Notes under the pieces: generated by a model
Seen by the model: the letters and a program-made list of their open reading frames with translations, nothing else
Databases searched by the model: none
What the model was told of the DNA's origin: nothing
Origin: AP-16 sp963755055
GTDB lineage: Bacteria; Pseudomonadota; Alphaproteobacteria; Rhizobiales; Xanthobacteraceae
NCBI GenBank assembly: GCA_963755055.1
Contig: CAVWIS010000018.1
Coordinates: 186,001 to 250,000 of the forward strand
DNA: 64,000 bases
Reading direction: 5' to 3'
In this document: piece by piece, positions 1 to 8,482 of the stretch
How positions within the stretch are numbered: position 1 is the first letter of the stretch
Layout of the letters: each line of letters starts with the position of its first letter
Position numbers and translations under genes: made by a program

Positions 1-2296
1 GCCGCCGGCATCGCGATCTTCCAGTCGCCCGGCGCCAATGCCCTCGACGTGGCGCGCGCCGTCAGGACGAAGATGGCCGCGCTTTCTCGCGAGTTCCCGC
101 CGGGTCTCGCCTTCGTGGTGCCGTTCGACACCACCAAGTTCGTCACCGCCTCGATCGAGGAGGTCTACAAGACCTTGATCGAGGCGGCGCTGCTGGTCCT
201 TATCGTGATCCTGGTCTTCCTGCAGGACTGGCGCGCCATGCTGGTGCCGGCCACCACCGTGCCGGTGACCATCATCGGGGCGTTCGCCGCCATGGCGGCG
301 CTCGGCTTCAGCATCAATCTGTCCACCCTGTTCGCCATCGTGCTGGCGATCGGCATCGTGGTGGACGACGCCATCGTGGTGGTCGAGGGGGCGGCCCATC
401 ACATCGAGGCGGGCCTGACGGCCCGCGAGGCCGCGATCCGCGCCATGACCCAGCTGCTCGGCCCGATCATCGGCATCACCCTGGTGCTGATGGCGGTGTT
501 CGTGCCGGCCGCCTTCCTGCCGGGGCTCACCGGCCGCATCTATGCGCAGTTCGCCCTGGTGATCGCCGCGACCGCGCTGATCAGCGCCATCAACGCGGTG
601 ACGCTCAAGCCCACCCAGTGCGCGCTGTGGCTGCGCCGCCCGGTGCCGCCGGCCGAGCGCAACGCCTTCTACCGGGTATTCAACGCCGCCTATGCGCGCC
701 TCGAGCACTGGTATGCCGGGCTGATCGGCCGCATGGTGGCGCGCAGCGCCCTGATGGTGGCGATTGCGCTCGTCCTGATCGGGCTCGCTGGCTATGCCAT
801 GTCGCGGGTGCCGACCGGGTTTTTGCCGATCGAGGACCAGGGCTATCTGATTGCCGCCGTGCAGCTGCCCGACGGCGCCTCGCTGGAGCGCACCAGACAA
901 ATCATCGACCAGGTGTCGGAGATCGCCGGCAAGACGCCGGGGGTCGACCAGGTGATCGGCATTTCCGGCATCTCGGCGCTCGACAACAGCGCCTCGCTCG
1001 CCAATGCTGGCGTCGCCTATCTGGTGCTCAAGGACTGGGGCGAGCGCGGGGCAGGGCAGGACCTGCGCTCGCTGGTGGTCGGCCTCAACCAGACGCTCGC
1101 CGCCGCCATCCTCGATGCCCGCATCGTGGTGCTGCCGCCGCCGCCGATCCAGGGCATCGGCAATGCGGCGGGGTTCGCCCTGCAGATCGAGCTGCGCGAC
1201 GGCAGCCTCGATTTTCCCAAGCTGCAGGGCATCACTGGCGCCGTGGTCGCCGCCGGGCAGTCGCAGACCAGCCTGCAGCGCGTCTTCTCGCCGTTCCGCT
1301 CCAACGTGCCGCAGCTCGCCCTCGAGGTCGACCGCCGCAAGGCCGAGGCGCTCCACGTCCAGGTCGACCAGGTTTTTTCCACGCTCGCCGCCTATCTGGG
1401 CTCGAGCTATGTCGACCAGTTCAACAAGTTCGGCCGCACCTTCCAGATCTATGTCCAGGCCGACCAGGCCTACCGGCTGCGCCCCTCCGACATCGAGACC
1501 CTCACGGTGCGCAACAGCCAGGGCAACATGGTGCCGCTCGGCACCCTGGTGACGCTCAAACCCGCGGTCGGGCCGTCGCTGATCAGCCTCTACAATCTCT
1601 ACCCGTCGTCGACCGTGATCGGCCTGCCGGCGGCGGGTTTCAGCTCCGGCCAGTCGATGCGGCTCCTGGAGGAGATTTCCGCGCGCACGCTTCCCCCCGG
1701 CACCGGCTACGAATGGACCGCGCTGTCGTACCAGGAGAAGGCGGTCGGCAGCCAAATCTACTGGGCGTTCGGCCTGGCGCTGGTGCTGGTCTATCTGGTG
1801 CTCGCCGGCCAGTACGAGAGCTGGTACTCGCCGGTCTCGGTAGTGCTTGCCGTGCCGCTGTCGCTCATCGGCCCGGTGGCGGTGCTCACGGGCCTCAAGA
1901 TCGACAACAACCTCTACGTCCAGATCGGCCTCATCCTGTTGATCGCGCTGTCCGCCAAGAACGCCATCCTGATCGTCGAGATGGCCCGCGAGTTCCGCGC
2001 CGAGGGACGCTCGGTGCTCGAAATCCGCCGTCGACGCCGCGCGCCTGCGCTTCCGCCCGATCCTGATGACGTCGTTCGCCTTCATCCTCGGCGTCGCCCC
2101 CCTGGTGGTCGCCACCGGGGCGGGGGCGAGCGCGCGGAAATCGATCGGCATCACGGTCTTTTCCGGGATGATCGCCTCGACCTGCCTCGCCGTGCTGTTC
2201 GTGCCGGCGTTCTTCGTGGTGGTGCAGCGCTTCGAGGAGTGGCTCGCCGCGCGCAAGGCGAAGCGGGCGATCCCGCAGGCGGTGCCCGCGGAGTGA
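1..2296 (+). pseudogene. RND efflux pump inner-membrane subunit (HAE1/AcrB type), 5'-truncated by window edge, frameshifted
   Basis: Proton-driven inner-membrane pump of a tripartite drug or solvent exporter. The reading frame is open from base 1 (codons starting at base 1), so the gene begins outside the window. Visible are the periplasmic porter region, paired transmembrane blocks and the TM4 proton-relay Asp pair in GIVVDDAIVVVE. After about codon 673 (Glu of SVLE, near base 2020) the frame is lost. Conserved C-terminal sequence (AVDAARLRFRPILMTSFAF, then a final TM pair) resumes one frame over and ends at the TGA at 2294-2296. Removing one A from the AAA at 2020-2022 restores the family sequence. 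Either an assembly error or a real pseudogene. The membrane fusion partner would lie upstream, outside the window. Confidence 0.85.
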
Positions 2297-2511
2297 CGGC
2301 CGCTTGTTGTTTGCTTGTTGATTCGTTGTTTTCGCTGCTCCTTGTTATTTACAAGGGGCGGGCCGGCCCGGTCCATCGCCTGTAAATCACCTGTTTTATC
2401 AGGCGCGCTCGCCGTGCCGGCGTCTTGTCGTCTGTGTTCGGTTCGCATCCAACGGCGCTTTGGCGTTAAACACGTGACAGGGTACTCCGTACGATGTATA
2501 TTGTCAAGCGC

Positions 2512-2674
2512 CGTAGGGTGGGCAACGGCGGCCGAGGCGTGGCCGCTCCGGCACGGCGGAGCGCCGCGTTGCCCACGCGGTGAAACTCTCCGCACCCGGC
2601 GACCGCGTGGGCAACGGCGGGTGCGGGGTTCTCCGTCAGTCGAAAGACCGAGGCCGCCGTTGCCCACCCTACGG
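2512..2674. repeat. Palindromic dispersed repeat, GTAGGGTGGGCAA family
   Basis: Begins GTAGGGTGGGCAACGGCGG and ends with the inverse, CCGTTGCCCACCCTACGG. Internal copies of the arm (TTGCCCACGCGG, CCGCGTGGGCAACGG) make nested inverted repeats. The same family recurs at 4119-4369 and 62931-63070. It lies in the 508-base gap between the RND gene and the liv binding-protein gene. No gene is seen in the rest of that gap (2297-2511, 2675-2804). Confidence 0.8.
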
Positions 2675-2804
2675 ACGCCAGAATAAAATTGACAATGCGA
2701 GAGCGATTCCGGCATTTCCGGGCGTCGCCCGGCTTGTCCTGCACGTGCCGGGGTCAACAAAAAACCGGCCGAGGAATGGCCGGGGCCGTACGGAGGGAAT
2801 CGCC

Positions 2805-4118
2805 ATGAATCGCACAACCGTTCGCCGCATCGCCGGCATGCTGCTGGCAACGGCTGCCTTGCCGTGGGCCGCGACGGCGCAAGCCCAGCAGCCGGCAGCG
2901 CCCGCACCGGGCGTCAAGCTCGGCATCGTGTCGTTCCTGACCGGGCCGGCGGCGAGCCCGTTCGGCATCCCGGGACGCAATGCTGCGGAGATCGTCATCG
3001 AGGCGCTCAATGCCGGCAGCGCTCCGGCGCCCTACAACACGGTCGGGCTCGGCGGCGCCAGGATCGAGGCGAAATACATCGACGAGGCGGGCTCGACCGC
3101 CAACCAAGTGACCGAGTTCCGCAACCTGGTGCAGCGCGACAATGTCGACGCGGTCGTCGGCTACGTGTCGTCGGGCAGCTGCCTCGCGGTGGCGCCGGTC
3201 GCCGAGGAATTGAAGACGCTCACCGTGCTCTACGACTGCGGCACGCCGCGGATCTTCGAGGAGGGTACCCACAAATACGTGTTCCGCGTCACGCCCCATG
3301 CCACCATGGACAGCGTCGCGGCGGCCCGCTACGTCACCCACAAGCTCAAGGACATCTCCACCTATTCGGGGCTCAACCAGAACTACGCCTGGGGCCAGGA
3401 TTCCTGGCGCGACTTCGTGCTCGCCATGAAGGTGCTGGCCGCCAAGGCGACGGTGGACAAGGAGCTGTTTCCAAAACTGTTCGCCGGCGAGTACGGCGCG
3501 GAGATTTCCTCGCTGCTGACCTCGAGCTCGCAGTTCATCCATTCGAGCTTCTACGACGGCGACCTCGAGGCCTTCGTGTTCCAGTCGACCGCACGCGGGC
3601 TGCTGCAGCGCATGCCGGTGATCATGACCACCGGCGAGGCCGCCATGCTGCGTCTCGGCGCAAAATTGCCCGACGGCACCATCATCGGCGGGCGCGGCCC
3701 GCACGGCCTGCTCTCCAAGCCCGGCCCGCTGAACGACTGGTTCCAAAAAATCTACATCGACCGTTACGGCATCCCGCCGACCTATCCGTCCTATCACATG
3801 GCGCAGTCGCTCCTCGGGCTGAAAACCGCCTGGGACAAGGCGGCGGCCGGCAAGGGCAAGCCGACTGTCGATCAGGTGATCGCCGCGTTCGAGGGCATCG
3901 AGTTCCAGGGCCCCAGCGCCACCATCCGCATGGCGCTCGGCAAGGGCCACCAGGGCATTTCCGAGATCAGCTATGGCACCTCGCGCTTCAACAAGCAGGA
4001 GGGCAAGCCCGAGGTGGTCGACGTCATCACCTATCCGGCCGAATGCGCCAACCCGCCGGATGGCATGACGGCGGTCGCCTGGCTCGAGGGCGGCATGAAG
4101 GGCGCGAAGTGCAATTAG
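2805..4118 (+). CDS. Branched-chain amino acid-type ABC transporter, periplasmic binding protein
   Basis: 437-residue exported binding protein that would deliver a small solute (amino acid, amide, urea or aromatic acid) to the LivHMGF-type permease encoded downstream. The N-terminus MNRTTVRRIAGMLLATAA... ending AQAQQ is a signal peptide. The mature part has the type I periplasmic fold typical of Peripla_BP_6 (KLGIVSFLTGPAASPFG at the start, a long two-lobe core, C-terminal Cys near the end). A strong Shine-Dalgarno GGAGGG at 2792-2797 fixes ATG 2805 rather than upstream starts. It is first in the operon, followed by a 251-base repeat block before the permease gene. The ligand cannot be assigned from sequence alone. 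Confidence 0.9.
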   Translation: MNRTTVRRIAGMLLATAALPWAATAQAQQPAAPAPGVKLGIVSFLTGPAASPFGIPGRNAAEIVIEALNAGSAPAPYNTVGLGGARIEAKYIDEAGSTANQVTEFRNLVQRDNVDAVVGYVSSGSCLAVAPVAEELKTLTVLYDCGTPRIFEEGTHKYVFRVTPHATMDSVAAARYVTHKLKDISTYSGLNQNYAWGQDSWRDFVLAMKVLAAKATVDKELFPKLFAGEYGAEISSLLTSSSQFIHSSFYDGDLEAFVFQSTARGLLQRMPVIMTTGEAAMLRLGAKLPDGTIIGGRGPHGLLSKPGPLNDWFQKIYIDRYGIPPTYPSYHMAQSLLGLKTAWDKAAAGKGKPTVDQVIAAFEGIEFQGPSATIRMALGKGHQGISEISYGTSRFNKQEGKPEVVDVITYPAECANPPDGMTAVAWLEGGMKGAKCN

Positions 4119-4369
4119 CGTAGGGTGGGCAAAATCGCGCGCTCGGTACCGATGACGTTCGCGGGACTTGCTCGCGGTTTTGCCCACGCGGTTGGCCTCG
4201 CCGCGTGGGCAAGATCGCACGCAACGCTGTGCAATTCCTCTTCGCTGTGTCTTGCGATCTTGCCCACCCTACGGCGCCTACAGGTTGGCCTCGCCGCGTG
4301 GGCAAGATCGCACGCGAGGCTGTCCAACGTTTGCACGCCGTGCGCGGCGATCTTGCCCACCCTACGGCG
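4119..4369. repeat. Cluster of GTAGGGTGGGCAA palindromic repeats inside the liv operon
   Basis: Starts right at the stop codon of the binding-protein gene with GTAGGGTGGGCAAAATCGC. It contains repeated GCCGCGTGGGCAAGATCGCACGC arms alternating with GCGATCTTGCCCACCCTACGGCGCC, so at least three inverted units sit head to tail. Transcribed, it would form large hairpins between the binding-protein message and the permease genes. This is a classic position for a REP-like element that raises the level of the binding protein over the membrane subunits (inference). Confidence 0.8.
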
Positions 4370-4375
4370 CCTCCC

Positions 4376-5272
4376 GTGCTGACCGCGTTCGCGATCTTCA
4401 CCGATGGCCTCGTCTATGCGGCCTATCTGTTCGTGGTCGCCATCGGGCTCACCCTGATCTTCGGGGTGATGAAGATCCTCAACGTGACGCACGGCTCGTT
4501 CTATGCGTTCGGCGCCTATGGCAGCGCCACCGCGGTCGGGCTCTATTTCGATCGTGGCCTGCCGGTCGCCGGCGGCTTTCTCGCCATGGTGCTCGCCGGC
4601 ATGGCGCTCGGCCTCGTCATCGGCATCGTGCTCGAGCGCGGCATCCTGCGCCTCGTCTACGGCAAGGACGAGGTGATCGTGGTGCTGGTCACCTATGCGG
4701 TGTTTCTCATCCTCGAGGATGTCGTCATCCTGATCTGGGGACCCGGCACCTACGCGGCCTACCAGCCGCTGGTGGCAGCCGGCAACGTCGCGGTCGGCGC
4801 GCCTGATCCTGTCGGGCTACGACATCGGTCTCGTCGTCTTCGCCGCGATCCTCGCAGTCGCCGCGAGCCTGGCGCTGCGCCGCACCCGCTACGGCCGGCT
4901 GCTTACCGTGGTGATCTTCGATCGCGAGACCGCGGCCGCCTTCGGCATCAACGTCACCGCGGTCTACACCGCGACCTTCGTGCTCGGCGCGGTGCTCGGC
5001 GCGCTCGGCGGCGCCGTCATGGCGCCGAAAATCTCCGTAACCCTCGGCATCGGGGTCGAGGTCATCGTGCTCGCCTTCGCGGTGGTGGCGATCGGCGGCA
5101 TGGGCTCGATCGAGGGCGCGCTGGTCGGCGCCCTGATCGTCGGCCTCTGCCGCGCCGCCGCCGTCCATCTGGTGCCGCAGGTCGAATTGTTCGTCATCTA
5201 CGCGTCATGGCGCTGGTGCTGGTGTTTCGTCCCTACGGCCTGTTCACCCGGGCGCAGCCGCGGAAGATTTGA
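4376..5272 (+). pseudogene. livH: Branched-chain amino acid-type ABC permease LivH, two compensating frameshifts
   Basis: Inner-membrane permease of the liv-type transporter. A GTG start at 4376 gives MLTAFAIFTDGLVYAAYLF and the family signature GLTLIFGVMKILNVTHGSFYAFGAY near residues 25-50. Near 4795-4802 the frame changes and continues as RLILSGYDIGLVVFAAILA with the EAA-like loop (RRTRYGRLL). Near 5204 it shifts back (one G missing in TACGCGTCATGG) to end ALVLVFRPYGLFTRAQPRKI. The two shifts cancel, and all parts of a normal ~298-residue LivH are present. That favours sequence error over decay. Ends one base before livM. Confidence 0.8.
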
Positions 5273-5273
5273 C

Positions 5274-6226
5274 ATGACGGGCCGGGCCAACCTCGTCGGC
5301 GCGCTGGCGTTCCTGCTGGCGGCCGCCGTCGCGCCGGGCCTTCCGCCCTGGCTGGTCTCGCTCGCAACCATCGCGTTCGCCAACGCGCTGGTGGTGCTCG
5401 GCCTCATGGTGATGTGGCGCGCCGGGCTCGTCTCGTTCGGCCAGGCGCTCTACTACGCGATCGGCGCCTATGCGGTGGCGCTGCTGTCGGCGCTTCCTCG
5501 GCGTCACCGACGCGCTGCTCATGGTGCCGCCGGCGGGGCGGCGGCGGCCGTGGCGGCGTTCCTGGTCGGCTTCCTGCTGGCGCGCTACCGCGAAATCTTT
5601 TTCGCCATGCTGAGCCTCGCCGTCTCGATGATCCTCTACGGCGTGCTGGTGAAGACCGAGGCCTTGGGTTCGACCGACGGCTTCAACGTCGCGCCCGCGA
5701 CCTTCTTCGGCCAGGCGCCCGACGGCCACGCGCGGAATCTCTGGCTGTTCTGGCTGGTGCTGGCGATCTCGGCCGTCGCGGCGCTGGTGGTCGGCTCCTA
5801 TTTCCGCTCGATCGCCGGGGCGCTCGCGGTTCCGGTGCGCGACAACGAGATCCGCGTGGAGTTCCTCGGCGTCTCGGTCAACCGCCTGATCCATTCAAAG
5901 CTCATGCTGGCCGGCGCGCTCGGCCGGCGTCGGCGGCGCGCTCGCGGCGCTCGCGGTCGGCCATGTCGATCCCAACATGGCCTACTGGACGACGTCCGGC
6001 GGCTTCGTCTTCGTCACCATCCTGGCGGGGGCGTCCTCGGTCGGCGCCGCCTTCGTCGGCTCGCTGCTGTTCGAGCTGGTGCGCTCCGATCGCGGTCGAC
6101 ATCCTGCCCGGCACCTGGCAGATGATTCTGGGCTCCGTCCTGCTGCTCACCATCCTGTTCCTGCCCGACGGGCTCGGCTCGCTGTTGGCGCGCCGCGCGC
6201 GTCCGCCGGAGGCGGACGCCAGATGA
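5274..6226 (+). pseudogene. livM: Branched-chain amino acid-type ABC permease LivM, about four frameshifts
   Basis: Second membrane subunit of the liv-type transporter, starting MTGRANLVGALAFLLAA. Hallmarks are GLVSFGQALYYAIGAYA, the DGFNVAP loop and the EAA-type cytoplasmic loop around VPVRDNEIRVEFLGVSV. The family sequence hops frame near 5491 (RFLGVTDALLMVPPAG in another frame), back near 5538 in a G run, again near 5925 (GVGGALAALAVGHVDPNM) and near 6090 (AIAVDILPGTWQMILG). It ends EADAR at the TGA that overlaps the ATG of livG. Four indels in under 1 kb of otherwise well conserved protein is remarkable. See findings. Confidence 0.8.
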
Positions 6227-7020
6227 CGACGATCCTCGCCGTCCGCGACCTGGAAAAGACTTTTGGCCGGATCGTCGCGGCGCGCGACATCTCGCTCGAC
6301 ATTCCGGCCGGGCAGACCGTCGGCATCATCGGCGCCAACGGCGCCGGCAAGACCACCTTCGTCAACATGATCACCGGGCATCTGCGGCCGAGCCGGGGCA
6401 CCATCGCCTTCGAGGGCCGCGAGATTTCTGGCCTCGCCTCGCGCGACATCACGCGGCTCGGCATCTCGCGCTCGTTCCAGGTGGCGCAGATCTTTCCCTC
6501 GCTCGACGTCTTCGACAATGTCTGCGCGGCGGCGGCCATCGCCCATGGGCCGAATACCATGCTCGGCCGGGCGACGACGCCCTTGCGCTCGCCGCAGACG
6601 ATTGCCGAGGCCGACACCCTGATCGACCTGTTCCAGCTGAACGCCTTCCGCGACCGTCGTGCCGCCACCCTGCCGCAGGGGGTGCGAAAGCTGCTCGACA
6701 TCGCCATGGCGGTGGCGGCATGGCCACGCCTGCTGCTGCTCGACGAGCCGACCAGCGGCATCTCGATCGAGGAAAAGCTCGGCATCATGGACGTGATCAT
6801 GCAGGCCCTGAAAAGCCGAAAAATCACCGTGATGTTCGTCGAGCACGACATGGAGATCGTGGCGCGCTTCGCCGACCGGGTGCTCGCCTTCTACGACGGC
6901 ACGGTGATCGCCGACGGCACGTCGGAGCACACCCTGGCGGACCCCGGCGTGCTGGCGCTGATCGGCGGCGCGCGGCACCCCGCGCACGCAGCCCTGCCCG
7001 CGAGGACCGCCGATGCTTAG
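6223..7020 (+). CDS. livG: Branched-chain amino acid-type ABC transporter ATPase LivG
   Basis: 265-residue cytoplasmic ATPase that powers the liv-type permease. Walker A is GANGAGKTT (residues ~39-47). The Q-loop region SRSFQ follows. The usual LSYGQQ signature is replaced by the related LPQGVRKLLDIA, followed by Walker B LLLLDEPTSG and the H-loop in FVEHDM. The N-terminus MTTILAVRDLEKTFGR is standard for LivG. The start overlaps the stop of livM (ATGA), and the end overlaps livF by 8 bases. Both imply translational coupling. Intact, unlike the two permease genes. Confidence 0.9.
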   Translation: MTTILAVRDLEKTFGRIVAARDISLDIPAGQTVGIIGANGAGKTTFVNMITGHLRPSRGTIAFEGREISGLASRDITRLGISRSFQVAQIFPSLDVFDNVCAAAAIAHGPNTMLGRATTPLRSPQTIAEADTLIDLFQLNAFRDRRAATLPQGVRKLLDIAMAVAAWPRLLLLDEPTSGISIEEKLGIMDVIMQALKSRKITVMFVEHDMEIVARFADRVLAFYDGTVIADGTSEHTLADPGVLALIGGARHPAHAALPARTADA

Positions 7021-7654
7021 GGTGCGTAACCTGAGCGTCGCCATCGGCCCGGTGCCGATCGTCCGCGACGCCTCGCTGGAGCTCAACGAGAGCGAGATGT
7101 GCGGCCTGATCGGCCGCAACGGCGCCGGCAAGACCACCTTCATGCGGGCGCTGATGGGGGCGATCGCGGCGAGGGGCGCGGCCGAGCTCGACCATGTCGA
7201 CCTGCTGCATCTGCCGGCCCATCGCCGCCTCGCCCACGGCGTCGGCTACATGCCGGAGGACCGTCGCCTGGTGCCGGAATTCACCGTCGACGAGAACATC
7301 CGCCTGCCGAGCTATGCGCTCCCCATGGACGGTGTCGAGCAGCGCCTGGAATGGATCTACGCGCTGATGCCCGAGCTGCAGAAATTCCGCGACCGGCGGG
7401 CGCCAGAGCTCTCCGGCGGCCAGCAGAAACTGGTGGCGCTCGCCCGCGCCATCATGGCGGGCACGCGGATCCTGCTGCTGGACGAGCCGTTCGAGGGTCT
7501 GGCGCCGGCGCTGGCGGGGCGGCTCGCCGAAGTGCTGGCGGGGCTGAAGAACGAGGGCGTGTCGATCCTGATCGCAGAGTCCAACGAGGTGCACGTCGCC
7601 GACCTGCTGGCGCGGGCGTATCGCATCGAGCGCGGAAGAGTGGCGCCGGCGTGA
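7013..7654 (+). CDS. livF: Branched-chain amino acid-type ABC transporter ATPase LivF
   Basis: 213-residue second ATPase of the transporter, slightly shorter than the usual ~235. Walker A GRNGAGKTT, the LivF-type GYMPEDRRLVPEFTVDENI segment, ABC signature LSGGQQKLVALARA and Walker B ILLLDEPFEGLAP are all present. The D-loop/H-region ends ILIAESNE, where the switch His found in many ABC proteins is replaced; LivF proteins often have this. Last gene of the operon. A GTAGGATGGG palindrome starts 17 bases after the stop and probably forms the 3' end of the message. Confidence 0.9.
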   Translation: MLRVRNLSVAIGPVPIVRDASLELNESEMCGLIGRNGAGKTTFMRALMGAIAARGAAELDHVDLLHLPAHRRLAHGVGYMPEDRRLVPEFTVDENIRLPSYALPMDGVEQRLEWIYALMPELQKFRDRRAPELSGGQQKLVALARAIMAGTRILLLDEPFEGLAPALAGRLAEVLAGLKNEGVSILIAESNEVHVADLLARAYRIERGRVAPA

Positions 7655-7670
7655 GGGCAGGGCGGATTTC

Positions 7671-7757
7671 GTAGGATGGGTTGAGCGTCAGCGAAACCCA
7701 TCAGCTGAGGCGCGTAAAGTGATGGGTTTCGCGCAAACGCGCTCTACCCATCCTACG
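7671..7757. repeat. Palindromic dispersed repeat, GTAGGATGGGTTGAGC family
   Basis: GTAGGATGGGTTGAGCGTCAGCGAAACCCATCA is followed by the inverse TGATGGGTTTCGCGCAAACGCGCTCTACCCATCCTACG, giving a long imperfect hairpin. Related copies lie at about 13774-13850, 44549-44582 (half only) and 56770-56868. This second repeat family differs from the GTAGGGTGGGCAA one. Here it sits just after livF and could act as a transcription end or message-stabilising hairpin. Confidence 0.8.
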
Positions 7758-7812
7758 CGGCTACGCCGCGCTCTTTGCGGAGCGGCGTAACCAATGCGCG
7801 GGGGCAATCGCC

Positions 7813-8379
7813 ATGACCAAGGTCGAAGATCGCACCGAGAAAGAAAAAATGCTGGCTGGCGAGCTATACCGTGCCGGCGACCCGGAGCTTCAGGCAGACC
7901 GACAGGCGGCGCAGGCGTGGATGGTCCGGTACAACGCGTCCGCCGCTTTGTCCGCGAGCGCGAGGCACGTCCTTCTCTGTGAGCAACTGGGCGCCGTGGG
8001 TCGGGGAGCCGCGATCCGGCCACCGTTTTTTTGCGACTATGGCTACAATATCCACCTCGGCGAAAACGCCTTTCTGAACTTCAACTGCGTTATTCTCGAC
8101 GTCGTCAGAGTTGAGATAGGCGCGGGCACGCAGATCGGCCCCGCCGTCCAAATCTACGCGGCAGACCACCCTCGCGACCCAGTCGAGCGGCGAACCGGTT
8201 TGGAGCTCGGCAGGCCGGTCACGATTGGCCGCAATGTGTGGATCGGAGGAGGCGCGATCATCCTTCCGGGGGTGACGATCGGCGACGATGCGGTGATCGG
8301 CGCGGGCAGCGTCGTCACCCGCAATGTTGCAGCAGGAGCAACCGTCCTCGGCAATCCCGCCCGTGTAAAGGGTGCCTGA
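7813..8379 (+). CDS. Maltose/galactoside O-acetyltransferase-like hexapeptide acyltransferase
   Basis: 188-residue cytoplasmic acetyltransferase of the Maa/LacA/NodL type, expected to move acetyl from acetyl-CoA to a sugar hydroxyl. The N-terminal Mac domain (EKEKMLAGELYRAGDPEL) precedes a left-handed beta-helix of hexapeptide repeats. The catalytic His lies in IYAADHPRDP, followed by GRPVTIGRNVWIGGGAIILPGVTIGD and GNPAR near the C-terminus. Full length for the family. It stands alone between the liv operon and an oppositely oriented caspase-like gene. The acceptor sugar is unknown. Confidence 0.9.
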   Translation: MTKVEDRTEKEKMLAGELYRAGDPELQADRQAAQAWMVRYNASAALSASARHVLLCEQLGAVGRGAAIRPPFFCDYGYNIHLGENAFLNFNCVILDVVRVEIGAGTQIGPAVQIYAADHPRDPVERRTGLELGRPVTIGRNVWIGGGAIILPGVTIGDDAVIGAGSVVTRNVAAGATVLGNPARVKGA

Positions 8380-8482
8380 TCACTCGATCTTCGAAACTTG
8401 GGCCGTCAGTTCAGGTAAACGAAGGTCATGCTCCGTGGGATGTCGGAAACTTCGTATACTCGTTCACAACCCATCGTGCGGA

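Noticed and set aside
2754..4220. Long open frame on the minus strand opposite the liv binding-protein gene
   Set aside because: Arg/His-rich shadow typical of the complement of a GC-rich gene; the plus-strand protein has a signal peptide, domain signature and ribosome site.
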